Shown in pieces: positions 53,148 to 62,272 of a DNA stretch of 64,000 nt. The stretch lies in NCBI GenBank assembly GCA_017474765.1, contig JAFVGW010000034.1, forward strand, positions 148,502 through 212,501, given 5' to 3'. Made by a program: the position numbers and the translations under genes. This stretch comes from Salinivirgaceae bacterium (GTDB taxonomy: Bacteria; Bacteroidota; Bacteroidia; Bacteroidales; SZUA-534). How positions within the stretch are numbered: the first letter of the stretch is position 1; the number at the start of each line of letters is the position of its first letter. Under the pieces are notes generated by a model. That model worked only from the letters and a program-made list of their open reading frames with translations, had not been told where the DNA came from and did not search any database.

Positions 53148-53197
53148 AAACTTGCAAATAAGCCACCTTCGCGCACTTTACCGAACAAAAGAAATTG

Positions 53198-53205
53198 TAT
53201 CTTTG
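53198..53205 (+). promoter_or_regulatory. -7 element of the wza-wzc genes
   Basis: TATCTTTG, 25 nt before the GTG start at 53231. A TTG start at 53195 would overlap the box and is excluded. The -33 box is weak. Confidence 0.6.
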
Positions 53206-53230
53206 TAAGTTAACTATAGAATTTAAAGAC

Positions 53231-54004
53231 GTGCGACGAATATTACTTTTTGCAACATTTGCCTTGATAACCACCATATTGTCAAGTTGTTGCGTAAAAT
53301 ATAAAAATCTCGTTTACATTCAGGACAAGTACGAAAACGCTTCGGACACCATTGCCACATCGAAAAATCAGGAAATTGTTCTGCGGACGGGCGATAATCT
53401 GTATATCAATCTGATAGGCGCCAACATCAGCGATTTGGGCATCTACTACCGCGACGACCGTATGGGCTCAACCCGCGAATTTCTTGCATTGCAAGGCTAT
53501 ATGATTGACCCTGAAGGAAATATCAAATTCCCAATGATTGGCGACGTGAAGTTGGCTGGACTGACGCTGAACGAAGCAAGAGACCTGATTCAAAGCAAGA
53601 TAGACGAATATATCGCGAATGTGGTAGTGGCAGTCAGGCTGCTGAACTACGACATTACCGTACTGGGCGAAGTGGCGCGGCCTGGAACCTACACCTTCAC
53701 GCAACGTGAAGTGAACCTGTTCGACGCTCTGGGTATGGCTGGCGACTGCACACCGAACGCCGACCGTCAGCGCGTAATTATCTTGCGGAAAGAAGCGGAA
53801 AATACTAAAGCAGAGACACTTAACCTGCTGCATTCGGACTTTGTGTCCAACCCATACTTCTGGCTCAAGCCGAACGACGTCATATATGTGAAACCGACAC
53901 GCTCGAAGACCGTTGCGGCCAACTCACCGCTGTTGAGCGTGATTCTGTCGTCGCTGTCGGTTACCGCCACACTCATTCTGTACATCAGTTATCTGAAAAA
54001 ATAA
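53231..54004 (+). CDS. Polysaccharide export lipoprotein (Wza-like)
   Basis: A 257-residue outer-membrane export lipoprotein. The start is GTG (MRRILLFATFALIT), followed by lipobox LSSC. The polysaccharide export domain reads LRTGDNLYINLIG and YMIDPEGNIKFPMIGDVKLAG, then an SLBB domain (ITVLGEVARPGTYTF, NLFDALGMAGDCT) and a C-terminal membrane helix (LLSVILSSLSVTATLILYISY). It would form the outer channel for capsule or exopolysaccharide with the Wzc-like kinase 7 bp downstream. No glycosyltransferase genes are near, so the sugar is made elsewhere. Confidence 0.92.
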   Translation: MRRILLFATFALITTILSSCCVKYKNLVYIQDKYENASDTIATSKNQEIVLRTGDNLYINLIGANISDLGIYYRDDRMGSTREFLALQGYMIDPEGNIKFPMIGDVKLAGLTLNEARDLIQSKIDEYIANVVVAVRLLNYDITVLGEVARPGTYTFTQREVNLFDALGMAGDCTPNADRQRVIILRKEAENTKAETLNLLHSDFVSNPYFWLKPNDVIYVKPTRSKTVAANSPLLSVILSSLSVTATLILYISYLKK

Positions 54005-54010
54005 TCGGCT

Positions 54011-56509
54011 ATGGATAGCAAGCAAAACTCTATAAATCAACAAGAAGACAACGGCGCCGACATCAAGCGGTACTTAATGATTGGACTGGCCAACTGGCAG
54101 TGGTTTGTCATTTCGTGCTTTTTGAGCCTTTGCGTCGCATATTTGGTAAACCGCTATACCACACCTGTTTTCAGAGTCAGTTCGACGATTTTGGTGAACG
54201 AAGAAGACAAGAAATCGAACCGCGTGGACGCCAAAGACATCATTCAGACTATGAACACGCTCAACACTGGCGTGAACATTCAAAATCAGATTGGTATTCT
54301 GAAATCGTATCTGATTAACGACGAAGTGATTTCGGAACTCGACTTTGGCGTGAGTTACCACCGCCACGGGCGCATCCACACCATTCAGCGCTATCTGCCC
54401 GACCAACTGAACCTGATTGCCGACACATCGCACGCGCAAGGCTACAATATTCCGCTGAACATCAAGATTTTATCGGACCAAAAATATCGGCTGCGGTGCG
54501 AGTACACATCGAACTACGAACCGCGCAAGATTGACACAGTGGTGCATTTCGGCGACACGTTTGAGAACGAAGATTTTAAGTTTAAAGTGCTGATTCGCAA
54601 CCCCGAACGCTTCTACGACGAGAATCCTGGCGAGTACGACGTGACCATCAACAGCCACAGCGCTCTGGTGAACAAATACCGCAACGGCGTGTCGATTGAG
54701 CAGTCGGACCAAAAAAGCACCATTCTGATTCTGACCGCAACAGGCTTTATGCCCGACGAAGTGTGCGACTACCTGAACAAACTGACCGAAGTTTACATCC
54801 GCTACGGCCTGAACAAGAAAAACGACGTGGTGGCAAGCACCATCGCCTTCATCGACGAGCAGATTGAGACGGTAATGGACTCGCTCGACGTTACTGGCGG
54901 CCACTTGCAGGACTTCCGCACAAAAAATATGATTATCAACATCACGCAGGAAGGACAGTTGCTCTACAAGCAATATGAGGAACTGAACACGCAAAAGGCC
55001 GAACTGCTTGTTGAACAAAAATACTACGATTATATCACTGATTATCTGAAAGATAAACAGAACACTCAAAGCGTGATTGTGCCGACGGCGGTGGGCATCC
55101 GCGACCAACTGCTGATAAACTTCATTATGCGGCTCAACACGCTGAACGAAGAAGCAATGGGATTGAGAGCGCAGTCGGTGAAGTCGAATCCGAAACTCGA
55201 CCTGATTGAATCGCAGATTGACGGCTTGAAACTGCTGATTTCGGAAAATGTGATTAACTTATCGAAAACCAACAACATAGCAATCAAAGACATTGACAAC
55301 CGCATTGACGACGTCAGCCGACAGATTGAGAAACTGCCGTCGAACGAGCGTAAGTTAATGAATATCAACCGAATGTTCAATGTCAACGACAAGATTTACA
55401 CCTATCTGCTCGAAAAACGCGCCGAGGCTGGACTGAAACGCGCGGCCAACACCGCCGACGCTCAGGTGCTCGACTACGCCCGTCCCGATATGGCCGTCCG
55501 CGTGAAGCCGAAAACGAGTTTTAACTATATGGTTGCCTTGCTGTTAGGCTTGGCTATCCCTATCGGCATTCTGGTGCTGGTGAACTTCTTCAACAACCGA
55601 ATCCGCAGCCGCGAGGACGTTGAGAAACGGACTAAAACGCCAATCATCGGAATTGTGGGGCATAACCCTGAAGACAACGACCTTGTGATTTTCGACAATC
55701 CGCGGTCGGTGATTTCGGAATCGTTCCGAACCATAAAAACCAACGTGCAGTATCTGGTTCCCGACAAGGAATCGAAAACAATTCTTGTCACATCGACATT
55801 CAGCGGCGAGGGTAAATCGTTCTGCACGAGCAACTTGGCATCGGTTTTGGCAATGACCAACAAAAAGACGCTGCTAATGGGCCTTGACCTGCGCAAACCG
55901 CAGATTCAGAAGTTTTTCAAAATGGACAACAGCGTCGGAATATCGACTTACCTGATTGGGAAAAGCACAATCGACGACATTATTGTGAAAACGCGGTTCG
56001 ACAACCTGTGGATAATCCTTCCTGGCCCCGTTCCGCCCAACCCCGCGCAACTGATTGAGTCGGAAGCGCTGTCGAAACTGTTTGAAGAAGCGAAAAAAAG
56101 GTTCGACTACATAATTATTGATACGCCGCCGATTGGGCTTGTGGCCGACGCTATGCTGCTGGCGAAATACGCCGACACCAATATCTTCGTGCTGCGTCAG
56201 GGCTACAGTTTCCTGAACTCGATTGAGATTGTGAACGACCTGAACAAAAACAAGAACGTGCCCGACTACAATATTCTGCTCAACGACGCCAAAATCAACG
56301 GCAAATACGGCTACAGCGGTTACGGCTACGGCCGCCGATACGGTTATGGCTACGGATACGGCTATGGGTACGGCTATGGCTACGGTTATGGCTACGGAAA
56401 CAGTTACTACGGCGACGGCTACTACACCGACTCGCGCCGCCACAAAAAGCCGTCGGTACTGAAGCGCTTTATTGAATTCATCACACCTAACAACATTTTT
56501 AAAGCATAA
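54011..56509 (+). CDS. Polysaccharide co-polymerase with tyrosine autokinase (Wzc-like)
   Basis: An 832-residue inner-membrane protein. An N-terminal Wzz domain with one membrane helix (FVISCFLSLCVAYLV), a long periplasmic coiled coil, a GNVR segment and a second helix (MVALLLGLAIPIGILVLV) lead into the BY-kinase with Walker A STFSGEGKSF, Walker A' LLMGLDLRKP and Walker B YIIIDTPPI. The C-terminal tyrosine cluster is extreme: ten consecutive YG pairs plus eight more tyrosines (from about residue 766 to 805). Phosphorylation of such a tail controls oligomer formation and export. Sugar genes are not adjacent. Confidence 0.94.
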   Translation: MDSKQNSINQQEDNGADIKRYLMIGLANWQWFVISCFLSLCVAYLVNRYTTPVFRVSSTILVNEEDKKSNRVDAKDIIQTMNTLNTGVNIQNQIGILKSYLINDEVISELDFGVSYHRHGRIHTIQRYLPDQLNLIADTSHAQGYNIPLNIKILSDQKYRLRCEYTSNYEPRKIDTVVHFGDTFENEDFKFKVLIRNPERFYDENPGEYDVTINSHSALVNKYRNGVSIEQSDQKSTILILTATGFMPDEVCDYLNKLTEVYIRYGLNKKNDVVASTIAFIDEQIETVMDSLDVTGGHLQDFRTKNMIINITQEGQLLYKQYEELNTQKAELLVEQKYYDYITDYLKDKQNTQSVIVPTAVGIRDQLLINFIMRLNTLNEEAMGLRAQSVKSNPKLDLIESQIDGLKLLISENVINLSKTNNIAIKDIDNRIDDVSRQIEKLPSNERKLMNINRMFNVNDKIYTYLLEKRAEAGLKRAANTADAQVLDYARPDMAVRVKPKTSFNYMVALLLGLAIPIGILVLVNFFNNRIRSREDVEKRTKTPIIGIVGHNPEDNDLVIFDNPRSVISESFRTIKTNVQYLVPDKESKTILVTSTFSGEGKSFCTSNLASVLAMTNKKTLLMGLDLRKPQIQKFFKMDNSVGISTYLIGKSTIDDIIVKTRFDNLWIILPGPVPPNPAQLIESEALSKLFEEAKKRFDYIIIDTPPIGLVADAMLLAKYADTNIFVLRQGYSFLNSIEIVNDLNKNKNVPDYNILLNDAKINGKYGYSGYGYGRRYGYGYGYGYGYGYGYGYGYGNSYYGDGYYTDSRRHKKPSVLKRFIEFITPNNIFKA
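56339..56398 (+). repeat. Hexanucleotide array coding for ten YG pairs
   Basis: Ten TAY-GGN units in a row at the 3' end of the wzc-like gene. Third-base choices vary (TAC/TAT, GGC/GGT/GGA/GGG), so it is not a fresh perfect array, but it can still change in length. Confidence 0.85.
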
Positions 56510-56512
56510 ACT

Positions 56513-56749
56513 ATGTTCGCAACATTAATGCTCACTTTGGCCATTGTCGGAATTGCCTTAATTGGATTGGCTTTCAATCTGATTTTCAGAAAGAAACCAT
56601 TTCCCGAAACGCACGTCGGGCACAACAAGGAAATGAAGAAACGCGGCATTATGTGCGTGAAGGCAATGGACGCGCTCGAACAAAAAAAGGCTTGGGAAAA
56701 AGAAAACAGCAAATTCGCCAATCTGAAAATAGACAACGCATCAATTTAA
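56513..56749 (+). CDS. Small membrane protein of unknown function
   Basis: A 78-residue protein with one membrane helix (LMLTLAIVGIALIGLAFNLIF) and a basic tail containing KPFPETHVGHNKEMKKRGIMC. Short proteins with this FPETxVGHNKEM motif recur across Bacteroidota and have no known role. It starts 3 bp after wzc and lies 17 bp before the C1B peptidase gene, so it is probably translated from the same mRNA. Confidence 0.75.
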   Translation: MFATLMLTLAIVGIALIGLAFNLIFRKKPFPETHVGHNKEMKKRGIMCVKAMDALEQKKAWEKENSKFANLKIDNASI

Positions 56750-56766
56750 CCAATAAATATCACTAA

Positions 56767-57966
56767 ATGAAACCATTACAACTTTACACCACGGCCGCTC
56801 TGACTTTGGTTGCTGGAATCGGGGCAACAGAGGCAGCGGCACAAGAGAAGGCAAAAATCGACTCGATTTACAACTTTGAAATAAAGGTTGACCTGCCGAC
56901 AACTTCGGTTAAAAATCAGTATAAATCAGGCACTTGCTGGTCGTTTTCGGGACTTTCGTTCATTGAGTCGGAACTGCTGCGCGAGAAAAAAGGCGAGTAC
57001 GACCTGGCCGAAATGTTCATTGTGAACCGCGACTACCACAACCGCGCCATCGACTATGTGCGCTGGAACGGCTCGAAGAAATTCGGCGCGGGCGCTGAAG
57101 GCTGCAACGTTTTCAACCGCATCAGCGAGTACGGAATTGTTCCGCAATCGGCTTACAACGGGCTCAACTACGGGTCGGACAAGCATATGAACAACGAAAT
57201 GGACGCGGCGCTGAAGGCTTACATCGAGGCCATCATCGAGAATCCGAACGGCAAACTCTCAACTGCCTGGCTGTCAGGCTTCGACGGCATTCTGACCGCC
57301 TACCTTGGCGAGATTCCCGAATTGTTTGAATATGAGGGCAAAAAATACACCCCGATTGAATTCCGCGACAAGTTGGGAATCAAATCGGAAGATTACATCG
57401 AGTTTACATCGCTCACGCACCACCCGCTTTACTCGCGGTTCATAATGGAAGTTGAGGACAACTGGGAACTGGGCGAGGTTTACAATGTGTCGCTCGACGA
57501 ACTGACCGACATCGCGTTCAGCGCTCTTGACAACGGCTACACAGTGCTCTGGGGCGGCGACGTTTCGGAAAAAGGATTCTCTTGGAACGACGGAATCGCC
57601 ATTGTGCCCGACTTGAGCGAAGAAGATATGCAGGGCACCGACCGCAAGAGATTCAATCAGGACGGCAAGAAGAAAAAATCGAAACTGTTCAACGAAGTGG
57701 TGCCCGAAAAGGCCATCACCGCAGAAATGCGTCAGGCGGCTTTCGACAATTTTGAGACCACCGACGACCACGGAATGCACATAACTGGCTATCTGACAGA
57801 CAAAAACGGTACTCGCTACTTCAAGGTGAAAAACTCGTGGGACACCACAAACCCGTTCGACGGATACGTTTATATGTCGGAAAATTTCTACCGATACAAG
57901 ACGCTGACCGTGATTGTGCACAAGAACGCCGTTCCGTCGAGCATCAAGAAAAAACTGAAACTCTGA
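56767..57966 (+). CDS. C1B cysteine aminopeptidase (bleomycin-hydrolase type), exported
   Basis: A 399-residue papain-fold peptidase. A signal peptide (MKPLQLYTTAALTLVAGIGATEAAAQ) suggests export, unlike cytosolic bleomycin hydrolases. The catalytic Cys is in KSGTCWSFSGLSF, the His in DDHGMHITGYL and the Asn in FKVKNSWDT. The C-terminus ends KKKLKL; the family's usual C-terminal self-inhibiting residue cannot be confirmed. It lies between the small membrane protein and lgt. Confidence 0.9.
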   Translation: MKPLQLYTTAALTLVAGIGATEAAAQEKAKIDSIYNFEIKVDLPTTSVKNQYKSGTCWSFSGLSFIESELLREKKGEYDLAEMFIVNRDYHNRAIDYVRWNGSKKFGAGAEGCNVFNRISEYGIVPQSAYNGLNYGSDKHMNNEMDAALKAYIEAIIENPNGKLSTAWLSGFDGILTAYLGEIPELFEYEGKKYTPIEFRDKLGIKSEDYIEFTSLTHHPLYSRFIMEVEDNWELGEVYNVSLDELTDIAFSALDNGYTVLWGGDVSEKGFSWNDGIAIVPDLSEEDMQGTDRKRFNQDGKKKKSKLFNEVVPEKAITAEMRQAAFDNFETTDDHGMHITGYLTDKNGTRYFKVKNSWDTTNPFDGYVYMSENFYRYKTLTVIVHKNAVPSSIKKKLKL

Positions 57967-57990
57967 TAGATAACACACAAACAACACCGA

Positions 57991-58866
57991 ATGACTCTTT
58001 TGTCAATCATCTGGAATCCCGACCCGATTTGGTTTTCAATCGGCAACATTGATTTCCGCTACTACTCGATTCTGTATGTGGCTGGATTGGTGGCTGCCTA
58101 CTTCATTATCAACAAGTTGGTAATGCGCGAGGGCAAGCCGCGCGAGTTCATCGACAAGTTCACGTGGTTCATCATTATCGGCCTGATAATCGGCGCGCGC
58201 GTGGGTCACTGCCTGTTCTACGAGCCTGGCTACTATCTGCACCACATTACCGAAATGCTGCTGCCGATAAAACAAATGGCCGACGGCAGTTGGAAATTTA
58301 TTGGCTATCAGGGACTTGCAAGCCACGGCGGCGCCATCGGCATTCTGGCGGCGCTATACTTTTTCTGCCGCCGCTACAAGGTTGAATACCTTTGGATTGC
58401 CGACCGCCTGGTAATGCCCGTTCCGCTGGTCGGCGTGTTTATCCGCTTCGGCAATTTTATGAATTCAGAAATCGTTGGACAGCCCACGCAAAGCGACTGG
58501 GGTATTGTGTTTCAACGAGTTGATATGCTTCCGCGACACCCGTCGCAACTCTACGAGGCCATCTGCTACCTGATAATTTTCGGCATTTTGCTGTGGTACT
58601 ACTACAAGAATTTCGGCAACCTTGTCAACGGCAAGATTTTCGGACTGTTCCTGATTCTCGTCTTCTCGGCACGATTCTTCATTGAGTTCGGCAAGGAAGT
58701 GCAGGAAGAATTTGAAGAGGCAATGGCGCTCGATATGGGGCAACTGTTGAGTTTGCCGTTCATCGCGCTTGGCGTTTGGCTGTTCTTTTTCAGGAAACCG
58801 AAAGAGACAAAGGCTGGTGAAACGGGCAAACATAAAAATGGGGGAATCGAGAAATCGGCAAAATGA
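57991..58866 (+). CDS. lgt: Prolipoprotein diacylglyceryl transferase
   Basis: Adds diacylglycerol to the lipobox cysteine of prolipoproteins in the inner membrane; it would act on the many lipoproteins in this window. The 291-residue protein has about seven membrane helices, the signature RFGNFMNSEIVG (Lgt PROSITE core), HGGAIGI and RHPSQLYEA. It starts with ATG 24 bp after the C1B gene and ends in a charged tail (KETKAGETGKHKNGG). Confidence 0.95.
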   Translation: MTLLSIIWNPDPIWFSIGNIDFRYYSILYVAGLVAAYFIINKLVMREGKPREFIDKFTWFIIIGLIIGARVGHCLFYEPGYYLHHITEMLLPIKQMADGSWKFIGYQGLASHGGAIGILAALYFFCRRYKVEYLWIADRLVMPVPLVGVFIRFGNFMNSEIVGQPTQSDWGIVFQRVDMLPRHPSQLYEAICYLIIFGILLWYYYKNFGNLVNGKIFGLFLILVFSARFFIEFGKEVQEEFEEAMALDMGQLLSLPFIALGVWLFFFRKPKETKAGETGKHKNGGIEKSAK

Positions 58867-58939
58867 TAAATCGATTAAATAGTTAAAAAACAACGAAAAA
58901 CGATTATCCGATTATTCAATTCAGCGATTAAACAAAAAA

Positions 58940-59899
58940 ATGAAACTGGCGAGTAAGATATTGGCAATCATCGGCTTGACCGCAATACTGACAGGGTGCG
59001 TCAAGCAACCGCAAACGCCTATGTGCCAACCACTTGCCGTGAATGGAAAATTTCTGACCAATGCCAATGGCGACACCGTGGTACTGCGCGGCGTGAGTTA
59101 CGGCTGGTCGAACTGGTGGCCGCAATACTACAACGCCGAAAGCGTCGGTTGGCTCAAAAACGACTGGCACTGCTCGGTGGTGCGGGCGGCAATGGGCGTT
59201 GAACCGTGGGGCTCTTATCTTCACAACCCCGACAAATCGGTAAAACTGATTGAATCGGTGATTGAAGGTGCCATAAAGTCAGGCATTTATGTGATTGTAG
59301 ACTGGCACAGCCACGGCATCCACACAGACGAAGCCAAGCAGTTTTTCGGCTCAATGGCAAGTCGATACGCCGATTGCCCCAACATCATCTGGGAAATATT
59401 CAACGAGCCTGTTTTCCAACCGTGGGACGCTGTGCGCGACTATGCCGAGCAGATTATCGACACCATCCGCAAACATAGCCAAAACGTGATTCTGGTGGGC
59501 AGTCCGCATTGGAACCAAGACCTTAACCTTGTGGCAGACAACCCGATACGCGACCGCGAGAACATTATGTACACAATGCACTTCTACGCCGCAACCCACA
59601 AAGACACTCTGCGAAACCGCTACGACAGCGCGCTGACGGTAGGTCTGCCGATATTTGTTTCGGAATCGGCCTGCTGTGAGGCCAACGGCAACGGTGTAAT
59701 CGACCTTGACGAATGGAACACTTGGCTTAACTGGTGCGAAACCAATAAGATAAGTTGGGTAACGTGGTCGATTTCGTCGAAAGAAGAGACGTGCTCAATG
59801 CTGCTGCCGACGGCAAGCAACACTGGCAACTGGACCGACGCCGACCTTCGCGAAAGCGGCAAACTGACGAGAGATAAAATTAGAGAACTAAATAATTGA
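58940..59899 (+). CDS. GH5-family glycoside hydrolase lipoprotein
   Basis: A 319-residue lipoprotein (lipobox LTGC) with a family 5 TIM barrel, likely an endo-beta-glucanase of the cellulase type. The acid/base Glu is in IIWEIFNEPVF, the nucleophile is probably Glu in IFVSESACCEANG, and GVSYGWSNWWPQYY and VIVDWHSHGIH line the active site. The build is closest to the GH5_2 group. It acts at the cell surface or in the periplasm. No sugar transporter or other glycosidase is adjacent, so it is not part of a classical polysaccharide utilisation locus. Confidence 0.92.
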   Translation: MKLASKILAIIGLTAILTGCVKQPQTPMCQPLAVNGKFLTNANGDTVVLRGVSYGWSNWWPQYYNAESVGWLKNDWHCSVVRAAMGVEPWGSYLHNPDKSVKLIESVIEGAIKSGIYVIVDWHSHGIHTDEAKQFFGSMASRYADCPNIIWEIFNEPVFQPWDAVRDYAEQIIDTIRKHSQNVILVGSPHWNQDLNLVADNPIRDRENIMYTMHFYAATHKDTLRNRYDSALTVGLPIFVSESACCEANGNGVIDLDEWNTWLNWCETNKISWVTWSISSKEETCSMLLPTASNTGNWTDADLRESGKLTRDKIRELNN

Positions 59900-59926
59900 A
59901 AATAAAAATTTTAAACCGATAAAACT

Positions 59927-60397
59927 ATGGCAAAAGAACTTCTTTACGTAAACTTGAACTACATTCATCACGTGCTATCGCCGAAAACACGTGTTATGAC
60001 AATGGTTTCGGGCGTTGCTCTGATTGGCGTGGGTGCCTGGTGCCTGACCCAAAGTGCAGGCAACTATGCGGCGCTGGCTAGCGGCGTGGTGAACGCACTT
60101 GTCGGTGCAACGGCTTTCATCTTCTCTTTCAGGCATATGCCGAATTTCGCTAAGAAATTCATCCGTCTGTCGGAAAGTTCGGTAAAAATCAAAAACCACT
60201 GGTTCATTCCGCGTCACAAATTCTGTTGGGAAGACATCGAGAAAATCGAAATCGCCCGCGAGCACCTGAAAATCACAACCAACTACTCAAGCAAAACCAA
60301 GGTTTATGACATTATGGGTGTGTCGTACGACGATTACAACGTGCTGCACAAACAGATTGTGGACAACTGCCTTGAGCGCAACATTGATATGATTTAA
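59927..60397 (+). CDS. Membrane protein with PH-like domain, function unknown
   Basis: A 156-residue protein. Two membrane helices lie at about 23-45 and 50-68 (MVSGVALIGVGAWCL; ALASGVVNALVGATAFIF); the C-terminal 80 residues look like a small PH-like beta domain (SVKIKNHWFIPRHKFCWEDI). No named family is assigned. It lies 28 bp after the GH5 gene and 30 bp before the flavodoxin-ferredoxin gene on the same strand. Confidence 0.65.
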   Translation: MAKELLYVNLNYIHHVLSPKTRVMTMVSGVALIGVGAWCLTQSAGNYAALASGVVNALVGATAFIFSFRHMPNFAKKFIRLSESSVKIKNHWFIPRHKFCWEDIEKIEIAREHLKITTNYSSKTKVYDIMGVSYDDYNVLHKQIVDNCLERNIDMI

Positions 60398-60426
60398 GTG
60401 CGCAAACCACTCATTTTCAGCATAGA

Positions 60427-61230
60427 ATGATTTGCTATTTTTCGGGAACGGGCAACTCAATGTGGGTTGCGCAAACAGTGGCGGCACGCTTTGGCGACAA
60501 CCGCCTGACCGATATGGCCGACGCCGTGGTTAGCGGCAACAGCTTGAATTTCAGTCTTTCAGAAGGCGAACGGTTGGGATTTGTTTTTCCCGTTCACTCG
60601 TGGGGCATTCCGTGGATTGTGCGCCGATTCATTAAAAAAATGTCCATTAGCGACTACGGCAACCAACTGATTTACTGCATACTAACCTATGGTGACGACT
60701 GCGGACTGACAAACCGAATGTTGCTGAAACTTTTCCGCCGTAAGGGCTGGCAGTGCCGCCACATCTACTCGGTGCAAATGCCCAATACCTACGTGGTTTT
60801 CCCTGGCTTCGACACCGACTCCGCCGAACTTGAGCAGAAAAAAAAGAGAGAAGCCGTTGGCACGCTTGATAAAATTATGGAGGCCATCGAGTCGGACACG
60901 CCTATCGACTGCTATCTGCAAAAAGGACAGCAGTTTTTGAAATCGCGCATCATCTACCCGCTTTTCTGCCGTTTTGCAATGAGCAGCAAGCCTTTCCGCA
61001 CCACCGACAAGTGCATCGGGTGCGGCGTCTGCGTCAAAAACTGCCCAACCCACAACATCAGGCTTGAAAACGGCCGCCCCGTCTGGGCCAACAACTGCAC
61101 GCAATGCCTGAGTTGCCTGCACCGCTGCCCGCAAACGGCCATCGAGTATGGAAAACAATCGGTTGGAAAGGGACGGTACTATTATGGGAAAAGAAAAGAT
61201 TCGCAACAAACAAGTTACGAATCTAATTGA
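60427..61230 (+). CDS. EFR1-type flavodoxin-ferredoxin protein
   Basis: A 267-residue cytosolic electron carrier. The N-terminal flavodoxin-like domain starts YFSGTGNSMWVAQ (FMN phosphate loop), and PVHSWGIPWIVRRF follows. The C-terminal part holds two 4Fe-4S clusters: CIGCGVCVKNCP and CTQCLSCLHRCP. The family (EFR1) is common in anaerobes; the partner is unknown. It ends the + strand gene run before the convergent def gene. Confidence 0.93.
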   Translation: MICYFSGTGNSMWVAQTVAARFGDNRLTDMADAVVSGNSLNFSLSEGERLGFVFPVHSWGIPWIVRRFIKKMSISDYGNQLIYCILTYGDDCGLTNRMLLKLFRRKGWQCRHIYSVQMPNTYVVFPGFDTDSAELEQKKKREAVGTLDKIMEAIESDTPIDCYLQKGQQFLKSRIIYPLFCRFAMSSKPFRTTDKCIGCGVCVKNCPTHNIRLENGRPVWANNCTQCLSCLHRCPQTAIEYGKQSVGKGRYYYGKRKDSQQTSYESN

Positions 61231-61260
61231 TAATCTGTTTTTTATCCTATAAATCAAAAT

Positions 61261-61287
61261 AAAAAAAAGGGATTGAAACACAACCCC
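61261..61287 (-). terminator. Terminator of the glmM-ruvX-def operon
   Basis: On the minus strand GGGGTT pairs with AATCCC (one G-T) around GTGTTTC, followed by eight T. It lies 11 nt after the def stop. Confidence 0.75.
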
Positions 61288-61298
61288 ATTTTCTATTT

Positions 61299-61856
61299 CT
61301 ACTTATTATTCAAAATCTTATACCTGGCAGTCGCCTTGCCCTTAATCATTGCGTTAAGTTTGCCGCCAAGCATCCGACGGCGGATTGGTGAAATGTGGTC
61401 GGTAAAGACTTTGCCGTCGAGATGGTCGAGTTCGTGCTGCGAGATGCGGGCGCGCATACCGTCCCAAACTTCCTGATGCTCAACAAAATTCTCGTCAAAG
61501 TAGCGGATTTCAACCTTGTCGGGACGCCAGACATCCTCGCTGATTCCTGGCAGACTCAGGCAACCTTCGTTGAACTTAACTTCCTCATCTGTCGGGAAAT
61601 CCAGAATTTCAGGATTGATGAGCGTACGCTTGAAACCCTTGCAGGCAGGCTCGTCATCGGCAAAAGGTGTTGCGTCAATAATAACCAAACGCAGACTCTG
61701 CCCAACTTGCGGCGCGGCCAAACCAACGCCCTCGGCAGCTGCCAAAGTATCGTACATATTGGCTATCAACTCTTTAAGACCTTCCTGGTCTTTGGTCACT
61801 GGCTGCGCTTTCTTGCGCAGAATCGGATTGCCGTAAACTGTTATCGGTAGTATCAT
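61299..61856 (-). CDS. def: Peptide deformylase
   Basis: Removes the formyl group from the N-terminal methionine of new proteins. The 185-residue protein has the three motifs GVGLAAPQVG, EGCLSLPG and QHELDHLDG, which supply the metal Cys and His residues and the catalytic Glu. The start overlaps the stop of ruvX by 4 bp (ATGA), so translation is coupled. The order glmM-ruvX-def is one operon; a terminator follows. Confidence 0.97.
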   Translation of the reverse strand: MILPITVYGNPILRKKAQPVTKDQEGLKELIANMYDTLAAAEGVGLAAPQVGQSLRLVIIDATPFADDEPACKGFKRTLINPEILDFPTDEEVKFNEGCLSLPGISEDVWRPDKVEIRYFDENFVEHQEVWDGMRARISQHELDHLDGKVFTDHISPIRRRMLGGKLNAMIKGKATARYKILNNK

Positions 61857-62272
61857 TTTCGTTGTTTTTGTTCCATATACGATTGCAGGATGATTGTCGC
61901 ACTTACGGTGTCAATCAATGCTTTATCCTGCCTTTGTTTCTTTTTAAGGCCGCCATCAATCATCGATTGAAAGGCGATTTTCGACGTGAACCGCTCGTCA
62001 ATCATCTCGACTGGCGTTTGCGGGAAAACTTCTGCAAGTTTCTTGACAAACGGACGGATATACTGCATTGATTCAGAATCGGTTGCATCCATCTGCTTGG
62101 CATAGCCGACGACAAAAGTATCAACCTGCTCCTTTTGCGTGTACTGCTTCAGAAAATCCATCAGTTCGGCTGCTGGCACGGTTTTCAAGCCTGTGGCAAT
62201 GATTTGCAGCGTGTCGGTCACAGCAATTCCGCAGCGTTTGCGGCCATAGTCGATGGCTAGTATCCGTCCCAA
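61853..62272 (-). CDS. ruvX: RuvX/YqgF-family Holliday-junction resolvase-like nuclease
   Basis: A 139-residue RNase H-fold protein, implicated in 16S rRNA 5' maturation and proposed as a resolvase. The start MGRILAIDYGRKRCGIAVTD is the family N-terminus and is coded with TTG at 62272, directly after the glmM stop (TGATTG). Catalytic acids are in LAIDYG, MIDERFTS and LIDTVSATIILQSY. The usual VVGLP loop is VVGYAKQM here. It overlaps def by 4 bp. Confidence 0.93.
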   Translation of the reverse strand: MGRILAIDYGRKRCGIAVTDTLQIIATGLKTVPAAELMDFLKQYTQKEQVDTFVVGYAKQMDATDSESMQYIRPFVKKLAEVFPQTPVEMIDERFTSKIAFQSMIDGGLKKKQRQDKALIDTVSATIILQSYMEQKQRK

